From Jaltomata sinuosa (Eukaryota > Streptophyta > Magnoliopsida > Solanales > Solanaceae): DNA of 64,000 bases. Both the position numbers and the translations under genes were made by a program. The notes under the pieces are model-generated. The model did no database searches. It saw only the letters and a list, made by a program, of their open reading frames with translations, and was not told the DNA's origin. Positions 1-12,865 of the stretch are shown here, one piece after another (the first letter of the stretch is position 1; each line of letters opens with the position of its first letter). Location: assembly GCA_003996215.1 (NCBI GenBank), contig QJPP01001782.1, positions 310,001 to 374,000 of the forward strand. The letters run 5' to 3'.

Positions 1-1
1 C

Positions 2-726
2 AAGTTCAGTAAGTATGAGTTCTGGTTGAAATTAGTTGCTTTTCTTGGTCATGTTATATCTAGTGAAGGCATCCGAGTTGATTCTCAGAAGATTGAGGCA
101 GTAAAGAACTGGCCTAGACCCATCTCTCTGACAGAATTCAGGAGTTTCTTGAGTTTGGCTGGCTATTACAGGAGGTTTGTGGAAGGATTTTTATCCATAG
201 CTTCCCCATTGATCAAGTTGACTCAGAAAAAGGTCAAGTTCCAGTGGTCGTAGAGTGTCAGAAAAGCTTCTTGGAACTGAATACCAAGTTGACTACGGCT
301 CCCATTTTGGCTTTACTAGAGGGATCAGATGGCTATGTGGTTTATTGCGATGCAGCTAGGGTCGTCCTGGGTTGTTTTTTGATGCTGCAGGGTGAGGTCA
401 TAGCTTATGCTTCCAGACAGCTTAAGATTCATGAGAAGAACTACCCGACTCATGACCTTGAGCTTGCAGCTGTTGTATTTGCCCTAAAGATTTAGAGACA
501 CTACTTGTATGGTGTTCATGTTGATGTGTTCACAAATTATAAGAGCCTACAATATGTGTTCACCCAGAAAGAGTTAAACCTTCATCATAGAAGGTGGCTT
601 GAGTTCCTCAAAGACTATGATATGAATGTTATCTACCATCCGGATAAGGCCAATGAGTGGTTGATTCCCTCAGCAGACTGTCCACGGGTAGTGTGTCACA
701 TATGGAGAAAGAGAGGAAGGAAATAG
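2..726 (+). pseudogene. G0 pol remnant: end of RT, connection, RNase H
   Basis: The frame is open from base 2, so the start is outside the window. It begins in the RT thumb/connection (EFWLKLVAFLGHVISSEGI, then AGYYRRFVEGF). RNase H follows: catalytic-type Asp in VVYCDAA, Glu in HDLELAAVVFALKI, then a third motif FTNYKSLQY in which the usual TDH Asp is Asn. In-frame TAG codons at 250-252 and 493-495 interrupt it; the second replaces a Trp codon expected before RHYLYGVH. After about 650 the frame decays. Known: this order is the standard Ty3/gypsy pol. The missing Asp and the stops show it is dead. Confidence 0.9.
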
Positions 727-1678
727 CCAGGGATGTTCATAGGCTTGCTCGCTTAGGAGTTTGCTTTATGGACACGACAGATGGTGGTGTGATAGTCCAG
801 AATGGGTCAAAATCTTAATTGTTAGTGGAGGTTAAAGAGAAACAAGACAGTGATCCCATATTACTTCAGTTGAAAGGTGCAGTTCATCAGCAGAGAGTAG
901 AGGTTTTCTCCCAAGGGGGAGATGGTGTGCTTCGCTAACAGGGTCGTTTATGTGTACCTGATGTGGGTGAGTTGAGGTAGCCGATCCCTACTTTAGCCCA
1001 TAATTCTAGATATTCTATCCATCTGGGTTCCACTAAGATGTACCTGATCTACAGGAAGTCTATAGGTGAAACGACATAAAGAGGGACATCACAAATTTTA
1101 TGGCTAAGTGTCCCAACTGTCAGCAGGTTAAAGTAGAACATCAGAAACCAGGAGGTGTGACTCAGGAGATTAGCATTCCTACTTGGAAGTGGGAAGTGAT
1201 CAACATGGATTTCATTACAGGTTTACCTCGTACTCGCAGACAGCATGACTCTATTTGGATGATGGTGGACAGAGTCACTAAGTTAGCTCACTTCTTGGCT
1301 ATCAAGACTACAGAATCAACGGAGGACTATGCCAAACTCTATATCAGCGAGATAGTCAAGTTACATGGGGTTCTCTTGTCTATCATCTCAGATAGGGCTC
1401 GTTTCTGGAGATGATTTCAGAAAGGTCTTGGTACTCAGGTGAATCTCAGTACAACATTTTATTCGCAAATGGATGGTCAGGTAGAGCGTACCATTCAGAC
1501 CTTAGAGGATATGTTGAGAGCTTGCGTGATCAATTTCAAGGGTAGTTGGGATGATCACCTACCCCTCATAGAGTTCGACTATAATAACAGTTTCCACTCC
1601 AGTATTCAGATGGCCCCATATGAGGCACTTTATGGGGGTAGATGCAGGTCTCCGGTTGGTTGGTTCAAAGTAGGTAAA
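727..1678 (+). pseudogene. G0 integrase, zinc finger and core (first half)
   Basis: A decayed linker (727-1000) holds several stops. The HHCC zinc finger is partly readable: His residues in SRYSIHLGSTKMY and Cys residues in CPNCQQVK near 1109. The core follows, with Asp in NMDFITGLPRT and Asp in LSIISDR. A frameshift and stop at about 1412 precede the second core segment from 1439, which carries the Glu region in DGQVERTIQ. The coding sequence then runs to 1678, where T1 begins. The continuation is at 17921. Confidence 0.88.
1674..1678. repeat. Target site duplication gtaaa, left copy (T1)
   Basis: Five bases gtaaa stand directly before the TG of the left T1 LTR and recur at 17916-17920 directly after the final CA. 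A perfect 5-bp duplication is what Ty3/gypsy integrase makes. Confidence 0.95.
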
Positions 1679-4600
1679 TGTCACAACCCAATTTCTCGGT
1701 CATGATGGCACCTACAACCCCCGGTAGGTGAACCAATCCCCGTAGCCCAGGACAGTTAGTAATGGGCTACTATCTAACAAATAAGGGTACAAGACGAAGA
1801 GAATAGATAACAGGGATATAAATAAATACATATGCAGAGACTAAACCAAACCCCAAGACCTGGTATCATAGTATAGAGCCAAAACTACATACATGGAGTG
1901 CAAACGATCCAAAACAATATATACAGATGTCTCTGAATGGTAATAGAGTACATAAAGCAAAAGATAAACTAAAGCTAAGCTCCGATCGCCAAGAGCTCAC
2001 CCTCAGTCTGAAGTAGTCCCCAACAGATCTCCAAGCACGAATCACGGCGATCTAACGGCGATGGCCCACGCTAGGATCTGCACCCAAAGATGCAGGGGGT
2101 AGGGTGAGCACCAAATGCGAAGCATAAGGTACCCAGTAGGTATCATAGGCCGACTGGGCACATATAAGATAAAAGCATAGTAACAGACAGAATAGAAGCA
2201 AGTAGTCACAGAAATCAACGAAAGGTACACAGGAACTAGCCCAGAGGGAATCAACAGAACCACATGTGAGGCTAGCAAGCAGAATATACACACCATAGGC
2301 ACAGGTGAAAGTAAGAAATAACGCACCTGGGGTCCTTGCAAAACAGTGTATACAAATAAGTTTACGAAATGGACGGTATACCGGTAACCTCAAGTGTAAG
2401 AAGAAGAGAGAAAGAGTAGTGATAGGCATGCTTAGAGACATGAATCAAGCCCAACTAATCATATCAATCTCAAATCCAGAAACTAACAGTCTAGCAGTAA
2501 CCAATTTCATAATTAACCGTAACAGGGAACAATTCTACAAGTAAATAGCCAGAGTCTACCTACAGTCCCCCGGCCGCCCATACAACCGAGGAACACAAAC
2601 AAGTGAAAACAAACCCTCCGGCATCCCATACTACCAGAGTGTACAATCAACAAATAATAAACAAGGGTCGAGCCTCAACAATGAATGATATGATGCATGA
2701 ATATCTCAAGTGAAATGGTATCTCTGTATGTACCTCCTCCGGTGCCGATCCGACCAAGCAGGTAGGTTCCATGGAAGGACACTGCCCGTATACCTCTACT
2801 CCACCGTATACTCTTCCTCCGGCACACGCAGCCCGTAGCCCCAGTCCCGGATGGCAAGGTCCATGGAGGTCCCTGACCCCATACTAAAACTCAGTATCAA
2901 AACATGTCGTCAGGAAGCAAGTCCGATTTCAAGATAGAGACCCAGTCTCGAATATGCATGCCCAGACCCTGTCCAGGACTAAAGTAGTAGGAAAATATCT
3001 CAAAAACCCCTCCGAGGGTGCCCGGGCATAACCGGGTCTAAACAGTAGAAAGTCATCTCAGGTGCTCGGTCCGACCGAGGCTAAAAATCATCTCAAGTAG
3101 CAAGAAAACTAAACTAGCACCCCGGCCCTGCCGAGTCTAGCGTTAATCGTAAAACTGGTGTTTTAAAACATAATTTTACTTTCTTTTACCCAGGAATATT
3201 CACAAGTTAAATCAAACCATTTTCAAATCATTTCCATTAAAAACGGGCCCCCGGGGCCATGCAAGGTTAGAAAATAGTGCCAGTAGGCCCGAAGCCAAAA
3301 CCATAGTAAAACATGGATAAACCTCTTTATATGCATGGAAATGGTATGATCACACACAATAGCTGCCCAGCAGCTCACAATCAACCTATCGACCCTGCAC
3401 AGGCCCACAGCTACTCAGCAAGCATAACCAGCCTAGAAGGATAATTCTATGCCCGGGACTCGCGGACATTCCCAAAATCCCACCTTCTATGTTCCAGAGT
3501 CAACAAGGCCTCACAGGACCACAAGGGTAAATAAAATATAACGGCAAGTACTACAAGCAACGGAGGAAAAAAAGTAGGCGGACATGAATAAAACGGTCGA
3601 GGTCTGTGGTACCAACCTAATAAACCAACCCAAGGATGCCCATTAATACAATTTTATCCTATATATGCGGAGTCTAGGGAAAATAAACTGTAACCTACCT
3701 GTCGTCCGATGACAAGCTCGAACCTCTCCAAAAAAAAGCTCCGAAACGAAATCAAACTTGAACTCGGGCTTGAATAACTTGACGTAGATAGTCAATTTTC
3801 TTTCGGTGATCAAAATAAATCGTCAAAATATTACTCCTGCCAATTCACTTTCCAACGTGATAACATAGAAGTTAATATTTTAGGAATCCGTTGATTTCAA
3901 TACCTATAGATATGTATATAGGTAGCTTGTATTTATAATGAGAAAATAATGGGCACTAGCTATTGATATAATATATATATCAGCAGCAATTTCCATGGGA
4001 TTCTATTAATATTGGCTAACAAGTGGAAGTATAGCAACCTTTGGGGAATTGTTGTCCCTTTCACCACCATCCACGTAGAGTGGAGATATACCCACTTCCT
4101 CCACCTCCACGTGTAGTGGAGGTGGCTACACTACCATTATTCCCATTCCTCTTCATATGTATTCGGGTATTGCGTAGGTTCGTGGTAAAACATATATAAC
4201 TTTTTAAATATACCATAATTCATAGAAAATTATTTCAAACAAAACCTACTATATTATAATAATAAATTTTAACATAACTAAATTTACTATCTCCGTTAAA
4301 ATATTACAATGTACAAAAATCTTATAAAATAAATACATATACCATTATATCGTAACAAAAAAATATTTTTCATAAACCTTTAAAATATTTTGAAAAGGTA
4401 ATAATAATATAACTTTTTACCAAATTCAACTTCCAAATAAAATATTTTCAAATACACGCGATGTTAATAAATTCTCAAACTTAGGCTCGCAATTCACCAT
4501 CGCACGATTTTGATACTCAAGAACTCTCTTGGAACCCTCCCTTATATTTTCTCACTGTTTCAGAACTGAAATGGCGTTTTAAAACGTGAAGTTGAGGCTT

Positions 4601-5016
4601 TAAATCGGTTTTGACCCGACCCAGTTCGCGACCCGGTTAGCAACCCGGTTTCTGCCAGACAGTCCGCGGTAAAACAGTCATAACTTTTTACTCCGAGATC
4701 AGTTGGACGTGAGATTTTGTGCGTTGGAAACTAGACTCGTAGACCTTCGATTTGGTATTTTGTTAAACTTCTAACTCTTTATATATTGAGAGAAAAGCTC
4801 TGAGACATTTTACCCAAAGTTCAGAAAATTTATTAAAGAACTTACGATAACTTTTGCCGACTTGCTTGACTTCAAAACTTATCATATGACCAAACAAATG
4901 GACCCGGCACCGAACTACCGGTCCCGACAAGCCTTGAATGACTTGGGGCCACTACAAACAAGCTCTAACGGCACAAGAAAAATGTATACATGGAAATAAC
5001 CGGAAGGGTCATTACA
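1679..5016 (-). repeat. T1 3' LTR (3338 bp)
   Basis: It begins tgtcacaaccc and ends ggtcattaca on the plus strand, and matches 14573-17915 along its full length. In the first ~290 bases I count roughly a dozen differences, so identity is about 96% there. It carries the 10-bp-stem hairpin at 4101-4125. The TATA position reads GATTTAAA on the minus strand, unlike the 5' LTR. ORFs of 60-130 codons inside it are chance frames shared by the LTR copies. Confidence 0.95.
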
Positions 5017-5026
5017 TCATCCACTA

Positions 5027-6520
5027 CTAAAAAGGACTTTCGTCCTCGAAAGTCAAGGTCAAGGGGGCACCTGAAGGCTCAAACAGCTGCGGATACTGAT
5101 CCCGCATATCTCTCTCGGTCTCCCAAGTAGCCTCCTCGACTGGACAGTGCCTCCACTGAATCTTAACAACCGGGATCTCTCGAGACCTCAGACTCCTGAC
5201 ATCTCTGGCCAAAATAGCTGCCGGCTCCTCAACAAAGGCTAAACCCTCACCCAACTGAACTGAATCCTACTACAACACATGAGACTCATCTGGGACATAC
5301 CGACGCAACACCGAAATATGAAATACAGGATGTATAGCTGAAAACATCGGGGGCAAGGCTAACTGATAGGCAATGCTACCAACCCTCTGAAGAATCTCAA
5401 ACGGCCCAATGTACCTGGGGCTAAGCTTGCCCCACCTACCAAATCTCATCACGCGCTTCATGGGTGATACACGGAGAAACACCAAGTCACCGACACTAAA
5501 CTCCAAGGCACGACGCCTACGATCAGCATAACTCTTCTGCCTGCTCTGAGCTGCCCGAAGTCTGTCCTGAATCGCTCGGACCCGATCCAAGGAATCTCGA
5601 AGCAAATCTGTACTCTGTGGCCTAGAATCAAAACCATCAAACCAACCTACCGGTGATCTGCAACGCCTGCCATACAAAGCCTCAAAAGGTGCCATGCCAA
5701 TACTCGAATGGAAGCTGTTATTATAAGCAAACTCTGCCAAGGGAACAAACTGATCCCAAGAACCTCCAAAGTCAAGAACACAGGCCCGGAGCATGTCCTC
5801 CAGAATCTGAATGGTCCTCTCGGACTGGCCATCTGTCTGAGGGTGGAAGGCGATACTAAGATGAACCTCTGTACCCAAATCTCGCTGAATAGCCCTCCAG
5901 AACTGAGATGTTAACTGAGTGCCGCAGTCTGAAATAATAGAAGCTGGGACCCCATGCAATCGAACAATCTCACAAAGGTAGATCTGAGCTAACCTCTCTG
6001 CACCATAGGAAGTATGAACCGGCAAGAAATATGCTGACTTAGTCAGCCTATCAACAATCACCCATATGGAATCAAACCCATGAGAAGTACGAGGCAAACC
6101 AACAATGAAGTCCATAGTAATTCCTTCCCACTTCCACTCAGGAATGGGAAGTCGCTGCATCATACCACCAGGTCTCATGTGCTCGAACTTAACCTGCTGG
6201 CAGTTCAAGCACCGAGATACGAAATCCGTTATATCCCGCTTCATACCACTCCACCAGTAAAGCTGCCTCAAGTCTCTATACATCTTTGCTGTGCCAGGGT
6301 GAATGGAGTATCTAGTACAATGTGCCTCATGAAGTATCAACTGAATCAAATCACTAATCCTCAGAACACAAAGGCGACTATCAAACCTCAGAACCCCATC
6401 TGAATCTAGAGTAACCCGACTGGTCTCACCCTGAACAACCCGATCACGAAGGTCACACAATTGCTGATCCTCAAACTGACGACTCTGAATCTGATCAATC
6501 AAAGTAGAAACGAACCTCAA
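5027..6520 (-). pseudogene. T1 second unit: integrase and chromodomain
   Basis: Read 6520 to 5270, one frame gives the end of the RNase H linker, integrase HHCC finger (HEAHCTRYSIHPGTAKM, CLNCQQVKFEH), core Asp in ITMDFIVGLPRT, Asp in ASIISDCGTQ and Glu in DGQSERTIQ, then the GPY-type C-terminus (SPRYIGPFEIL). It stops after DESHVL. A further segment 5254-5027 in the same frame is the chromodomain, ending TFEDESPF just before the LTR. Two adjacent TAG codons lie between. This integrase lacks the internal stop seen in the first unit, but Arg is Cys and Phe is Leu in the SDRGTQF motif. Confidence 0.9.
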
Positions 6521-7289
6521 TACTGGCGAGAACTGCTGCTAGGAATCCGACCAGTCAGCCGTAACCAAACGGTTAGCCAAGGACTGGATGTCCAAGGCAA
6601 ATGGTCCTCTGAAACAAAAGAGAAGCTAGGACTACCCCATACTCACTGGCCTTCCGGCTCAAGGCATCCGCTAAAAACCAATGTTTGCCTTGCTAGATGA
6701 TACAGAATAGTGAAGTCATAGTCCCTTCAGTAACTCGACCCATCTCCTCTGTTTTCCCCTCGGTTCAACTCCGCTGATCATGATATACTAGAAGCACACG
6801 GTGATCAGTGAAGATCACCCCCCCTTCACAGTGAACTCCATATGGTAGTGCTGCCAGATCTGAGCGCGAAAATAGCGCTGGGCAACTCTACTCATGAGTC
6901 GGGTAGATGTTGCTCGTGAACCTTCAGCTGCCTCGACGCATATGCTATTACTCGGGGCCCTGCCATCCAACACAGGTGATGCACGACTCAACCAACGACG
7001 CAACCCCAGAAGCTCACAATACACGGAGAAGTCTGACGCGCTCAATCGGCAAAGTCAAAACTGGAGCTGAAGTCAATAAGGCCTTAAGCCTCTGGAAGCT
7101 ATCCTCACACTGATCCGACCACTGAAATGGGACATCCTTCCTAGTCAGCATAGTCAAGGGTGCTGCTATGGAAGAAAATCCCTCAACGAACCGTCGGTAG
7201 TAGCCTGCTAACCCAATAAAGTTGCGGACCTGAGTAGCATTAGTATGTCTAGGCCAATCACAAACCGAAGAAATCTTTCCCGGGTCAAC
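6521..7289 (-). pseudogene. T1 second unit: RNase H and RT fragment, heavily disrupted
   Basis: It aligns base by base with 10915-11636 of the first unit (linker, RNase H, end of RT) but is ~30 bases longer. From about 6507 to 7055 it carries small insertions and deletions every 10-20 bases, so no frame survives. On both sides identity to the first unit returns to near-perfect. At 7287-7289 it ends abruptly in LTR sequence. See findings: the pattern fits raw long-read error better than natural decay. Confidence 0.88.
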
Positions 7290-7290
7290 A
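7287..7290. other. Deletion junction pol / LTR with aac microhomology
   Basis: Left of the junction the sequence follows pol (equivalent to 11630-11636). Right of it the sequence follows the LTR body (equivalent to 2902 onward). The three bases aac are common to both parents. Confidence 0.8.
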
Positions 7291-9402
7291 TGTCATCCGG
7301 AAGCAAGTCCAATTTCAAGATAGAGACCCAGTCTCGAATATGCATGCCCAGACCCTGTCCAGGACTAAAGTAGTAGGAAAATATCTCAAAAACCCCTCCG
7401 AGGGTGCCCGGGAATAACCGGGTCTAAACAGTAGAAAGTCATCTCAGGTGCTCGGTCCGACCGAGGCTAAAAATCATCTCAAGTAGCAAGAAAACTCAAC
7501 TAGCACCCCGGCCCTGCCGAGTCTAGCATTAATCGTAAAACTGGTATTTTAAAACATAATTTTACTTTCTTTTACCCAGGAATATTCACAAGTTAAATCA
7601 AACCATTTCCAAATCATTTCCATCAAAAACGGGCCCCCGGGGCCATGCAAGGTTTAGAAAATAGTGCCAGTAGGCCCGAAGCCAAAACCATAGTAAAACA
7701 TGGATAAAAACCTCTTTATATGCATGGAAATGGTATGATCACACACAATAGCTGCCCAGCAGCTCACAATCAACCTATCGACCCTGCACAGGCCCACAGC
7801 TACTCAGCAAGCATAACCAGCCTAGAAGGATAATTCTATGCCTGGGACTCGCGGACATTCCCAAAATTCCACCTTCTATGTTTCAGAGTCAACAAGGCCT
7901 CACAGGACCACAAGGGTAAATAAAATATAACGGGAAGTACTACAAGCAACGGAGGAACAAAAGTAGGCGGACATGAATAAAGCGGTCGAGGTCTGTGGTA
8001 CCAACCTAATAAACCAACCCAAGGATGCCCATTAATACAATTTTATCCTATATATGCGGAGTCTAGGAAAAATAAACCGTAACCTACCTGTCGTCCGATG
8101 ACAAGCTCGAACCTCTCCGAAAAAAAGCTCCGAAACGAAATCAAACTTGAACTCGGGCTTGAATAATTTGACGTAGATAGTCAATTTTCTTTCGGTGATC
8201 AAAATAAATCGTCAAAATATTACTCCTGCCAATTCACTTTCCAACGTGATAACATAGAAGTTAATATTTTAGGAATCCGTTGATTTCAATACCTATAGAT
8301 ATGTATATAGGTAGCTTGTATTTGTAAGGACAAAATAATGGGCACTAGCTATTGATATAATATATATATCAGCAGCAATTTCCATTGGATTCTATTAATA
8401 TTGGCTAACAAGTGGAAGTATAGCAACCTTTGGGGACTTGTTGTCCCTTTCACCACCATCCACGTAGAGTGGAGATATACCCACTTCCTCCACCTCCACG
8501 TGTAGTGGAGGTGGCTACACTACCATTATTCCCATTCCTCTTCATATGTATTCGGGTATTGCGTAGGTTCGTGGTAAAACATATATAACTTTTTAAATAT
8601 ACCATAATTCATAGAAAATTATTTCAAACAAAACCTACTATTTTATAATAATAAATTTTAACATAACTAAATTTACTATCTCCGTTAAAATATTACAATG
8701 TACAAAAACCTTATAAAATAAATACATATACCATTATATCGTAACAAAATATTTTTCATAAACCTTTAAAATATTTTAAAAAGGTAATAATAATATAACT
8801 TTTTACCAAATTCAACTTTCAAATAAAATATTTTCAAATACACGCGATGTTAATAAATTCTCAAACTTAGGCTCGCAATTCACCATCGCACGATTTTGAT
8901 ACTCAAGAACTCTCTTGGAACCCTCCCTTATGTTTTCTCACTGTTTCAGAACTGAAATGGCGTTTTAAGACGTGAAGTTGAGGCTTTAAATCGGTTTTGA
9001 CCCGACCCGGTTCGCGACCCGGTTCGCAACCCGGTTTCTGCCAGACAGTCCGCGGTAAAACAGTCATAACTTTTTACTCCGAGATCAGTTGGACGTGAGG
9101 TTTTGTGCGTTGGAAACAAGACTCGTAGACCTTCGATTTGGTATATTGGGAGACTTCTAACTCTTTATATATTGAGAGAAAAGCTTTGAGACATTTTACC
9201 CAAAGTTCAGAAAATTTATTAAAGAACTTACGATAACTTTTGCCGACTTGCTTGACTTGAAAACTTATCATACGACCAAACAAATGGACCCGGCACCGAA
9301 CTACCGGTCCCGACAAGCCTTGAATGACTTGGGGCCGCTACAAACAAGCTCTAACGGCACAAGGAAAACGTATACGTGGAAATAACCGGAAGGGTCATTA
9401 CA
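7290..9402 (-). repeat. T1 middle LTR, truncated (2113 bp)
   Basis: It matches 2902-5016 of the left LTR and the corresponding part of the right LTR and ends with the same ggtcattaca at 9402. The element-3' third of the LTR (about 1220 bases) is missing. The hairpin at 8490-8514 is conserved. It is followed by the chromodomain end of the first unit exactly as the left LTR is, so it was a real 3' LTR of that unit. Confidence 0.93.
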
Positions 9403-9412
9403 TCATCCATTA

Positions 9413-10288
9413 CTAAAAAGGACTTTCGTCCTCGAATGTCAAGGTCAAGGGGGTACCTGAAGGCTCAAACAGTTGCGGATACTGATCCCGCATATCTATC
9501 TCGGTCTCCCAGGTAGCCTCCTCGACTGGACAGTGCCTCCACTGAATCTTAACAACCGGGATCTCTCGAGACCTCAGTCTCCTAACATCTCTGGCCAAAA
9601 TAGCTGCCGGCTCCTCAACAAAGGCTAAACCCTCACCCAACTGAACTGAATCCCACTACAACACATGAGACTCATCCAGGACATACCGACGCAACACCGA
9701 AATATAAAATACAGGATGTATAGCTGAAAACATCTGGGGCAAGGCTAACTGATAGGCAACGCTACCAACCCTCTGAAGAATCTCAAACGGCCCAATGTAC
9801 CTGGGGCTAAGCTTGCCCCGCCTACCAAATCTCATCACGCCCTTCATGGGTGATACACGGAGAAACACCAAGTCACCGACACTAAACTCCAAGGCACGAC
9901 GCCTATGATCAGCATAACTCTTCTGCCTGCTCTGAGCTGCCCGAAGTCTTTCCTGAATTGCTCGGACCCGATCCAAGGAATCTCGAAGAAAATCTGTACT
10001 CTGTGGCCTAGAATCAAAAACATCAAACCAACCTACCGATGATCTGCAACGCCTGCCATACAAAGCCTCAAAAGGTGCCATGCCAATACTCGAATGAAAG
10101 CTGTTATTATAAGCAAACTTTTCCAAGGGAACAAACTGATCCCAAGAACCTCCAAAGTCAAGAACACAGGCTCGAAGCATGTCCTCCAGAATCTGAATGG
10201 TCCTCTCGGACTGGCCATCTGTCTGAGGGTGGAAGGCGGTACTAAGATGAACCTCTGTACCCAAATCTCGCTGAATAGCCCTCCAGAA
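9413..10288 (-). pseudogene. T1 first unit: integrase C-terminal half and chromodomain
   Basis: Same frame as the large ORF 12865-10289, after one TAG at about 10289. It holds the catalytic Glu segment (TDGQSERTIQ), the SFHSSIGMAPFEALYGRRCR block, the C-terminal GPY domain (KLSPRYIGPFEIL), then a TAG after DESHVL and the chromodomain (VEEPAAILARDVRRLR, WRHCPVEEATWETE) ending TFEDESPF at 9413. The stop after DESHVL occurs in both units, so it predates their duplication. Confidence 0.9.
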
Positions 10289-12865
10289 CTAAGATGTGAA
10301 CTGAGTGCCGCGGTCTGAAATAATAGAAGCTGGGACCCCGTGCAACCGAACAATCTCACGAAGGTAGATCTGAGCTAACCTCTTTGCGCCATAAGAAGTC
10401 TGAACCGGCAAGAAATGTGCTGACTTAGTCAGCCTATCAACAATCACCCATATGGAATCAAACCCATGAGAAGTACGAGGCAAACAAACAACGAAGTCCA
10501 TAGTAATCCCTTCCCACTTCCACTCAGGAATGGGAAGTCGCTGCATCAAACCACCAGGTCTCATGTGCTCGAACTTAACCTGCTGGCAGTTCAAGCACCG
10601 AGATACGAAATCCGCTATATCCCACTTCATACCACTCCACCAGTAAAGCTGCCTCAAGTCTCTATACATCTTTGCTGTGCCAGGGTGAATGGAGTATCTA
10701 GTACAATGTGCCTCATGAAGTATCAACTGAATCAAATCACTAATCCTTGGAACACAAAGGCGACTATCAAACCTCAGAACCCCATCTGAATCTAGAGTAG
10801 CCTGGCTGGTCTCACCCTGAACAACCCGATCACGAAGGTCACACAACTGCTGATCCTCAAACTGACGGCTCTGAATCTGATCAATCAAAGTAGAACGAAC
10901 CTCAACACTGGCGAGAACTCTGCTAGGATCCGACAAGTCAAGCCTAACCAAACGGTTAGCCAAGGACTGGATGTCCAAGGCCAATGGTCGCTCTGAAACT
11001 GAAAGAGAAGCTAGGCTACCCATACTCACTGCCTTCCGGCTCAAGGCATCCGCTACCACGTTTGCCTTGCCCGGATGATACAGAATAGTGAAGTCATAGT
11101 CCTTCAGTAACTCGACCCATCTCCTCTGTCTCGAGTTCAACTCTCGCTGAATCGTGATATAATAAAGACTACGGTGATCAGTGAAGATCTCACAGTGAAC
11201 TCCATATAGGTAGTGCCTCCAGATCTTGAGCGCGAAAACTACCGCTGCCAACTCTAAGTCATGAGTGGGGTAGTTGCGCTCGTGAACCTTCAGCTTCCTC
11301 GACGCATATGCTATTACTCGACCCTGCTGCATCAACACACAACCAAGACCAACCCCAGAAGCATCACAATACATGGAGAAGCTCTGACCCTCAACCGGCA
11401 AAGTGAAAACTGAAGCTGAAGTCAATAAGGCCTTAAGCCTCTGGAAGCTATCCTCACACTGATCCGACCACTGAAATGGGACATCCTTCCTAGTCAGCAT
11501 AGTCAAGGGTGCTGCTATGGAAGAAAATCCCTCAATGAACCATCGGTAGTAGCCTGCTAACCCAATAAAGCTGCAGACCTGAGTAGCATTAGTAAGTCTA
11601 GGCCAATCACAAACCGCAGAAATCTTTCCCGGGTCAACCCTAATCCCATCCTTAGACACCACGTGCCCTAGGAATGCAACTGACTCAAGCCAAAACTCAC
11701 ACTTTGAGAACTTGGCATAAAGTCGATGATCTCTCAAAGTCTGGAGTATAACCCTCAAGTGCTGCTCATGCTCATCTCTACTATGCGAGTATACCAAGAT
11801 GTCTTCTATAAAAACTATCACAAATGAGTCCAAATACGGGCCAAGAACCCTGTGCATCAAGTTCATAAAGGTTGCGGGGGCATTAGTCAACCCAAAAGAC
11901 ATCACCAGGAACTCATAATGGCCATAACGTATCCTGAATGCTGTCTTAGGGATGTCCTCCTCCCTAATCCTCAACTGATGGTAGCCAGACCTCAAATCGA
12001 TCTTCAAAAACACGACTGAACCCTGAAGCTGGTCAAACAAGTCATCAATCCTCAGCATCGGATACCTATTCTTCACTGTCACCCTATTCAGCTGCCGATA
12101 ATCAATACACATGCGCATCGACCCGTCCTTCTTCTTCACGAAGAGAACAGGAGCACCCCAAGGTGACACACTAGGTCTAATAAACCCCTTAGCTAACAGA
12201 TCCTGGAGTTGCTCCTTAAGCTCCCACAACTCAGTAGGAGCCATACGGTAAGGAGAAATAGAAATGGGCCTAGTGCCCGGCTCCAACTCAATAGCAAAAT
12301 CAATATCTCTCTCAGGTGGAAGGCCTGGCAGGTCGGTAGGAAACACATTGAGGAAGTCTCTAACCACAGGAACAGACTCAGGAGAAGTAGGGTCAGCACT
12401 AACATCTCGGACATATGCTAGATAAGCTAAACACCCACGGGAAATCAACTTCCTAGCTCGAAGACAAGAGATTATCCCAGATGGTGCATAGCTAACAGAA
12501 CCCTGCAACACAACCGGGGATACACCGGGCACAGCTATGGTAATGGTCTTGGCATAACAATCCAGAACCACACGGTGAGGGGATAACCAGTCCATGCCCA
12601 GTATCAAATCAAAATCTAGCATATCAAGAATCATCAAATCACCCCAAGTCTCTGAATCACCAATAGATAGCATAGAAGATCTCACAATCCGATCCACTTC
12701 TAAAGAATCTCCTACTGGGGTCGAAACAGAAACAGGAACAGATAATGGCTCACTAGCCAACCCCAAACAAGACACAAAGTAGGCAGATACATATGAACAA
12801 GTGGATCCAGGATCAAATAAAGCCATAGCAGAATGATGGCCCACAGAAATCGTACCTGTAATCAC
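10289..12865 (-). pseudogene. T1 first unit: protease, RT, RNase H, integrase N-terminal half
   Basis: One open frame of 858 codons. Its first codon is GTG and is not a start: the frame joins gag through a 1-base deletion at about 12868. Protease motif ALFDPGSTCSYVS lies at residues 15-27, with DPG in place of the usual D(S/T)G. RT carries LFVKKKDGSMRMCIDYRQLN and an active site FVIVFIEDILVYS, where the first catalytic Asp is Glu (codon 11804-11806, residue 354). RNase H has DASGVGLGCVLMQQ, HDLELAAVVFALKIW and FTDHRSLYYI. Integrase has the HHCC finger, Asp in MDFVVCLPRT and SDRGTQFTS, then a TAG replacing Gln. Long but inactive. Confidence 0.93.

Noticed and set aside
2052..2441. Open frame of ~130 codons on the minus strand, repeated at 14946-15338
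   Set aside because: It lies inside the T1 LTRs, differs between copies by frame-changing events and shows no recognisable domain. It is conserved only because the LTRs are copies of each other.
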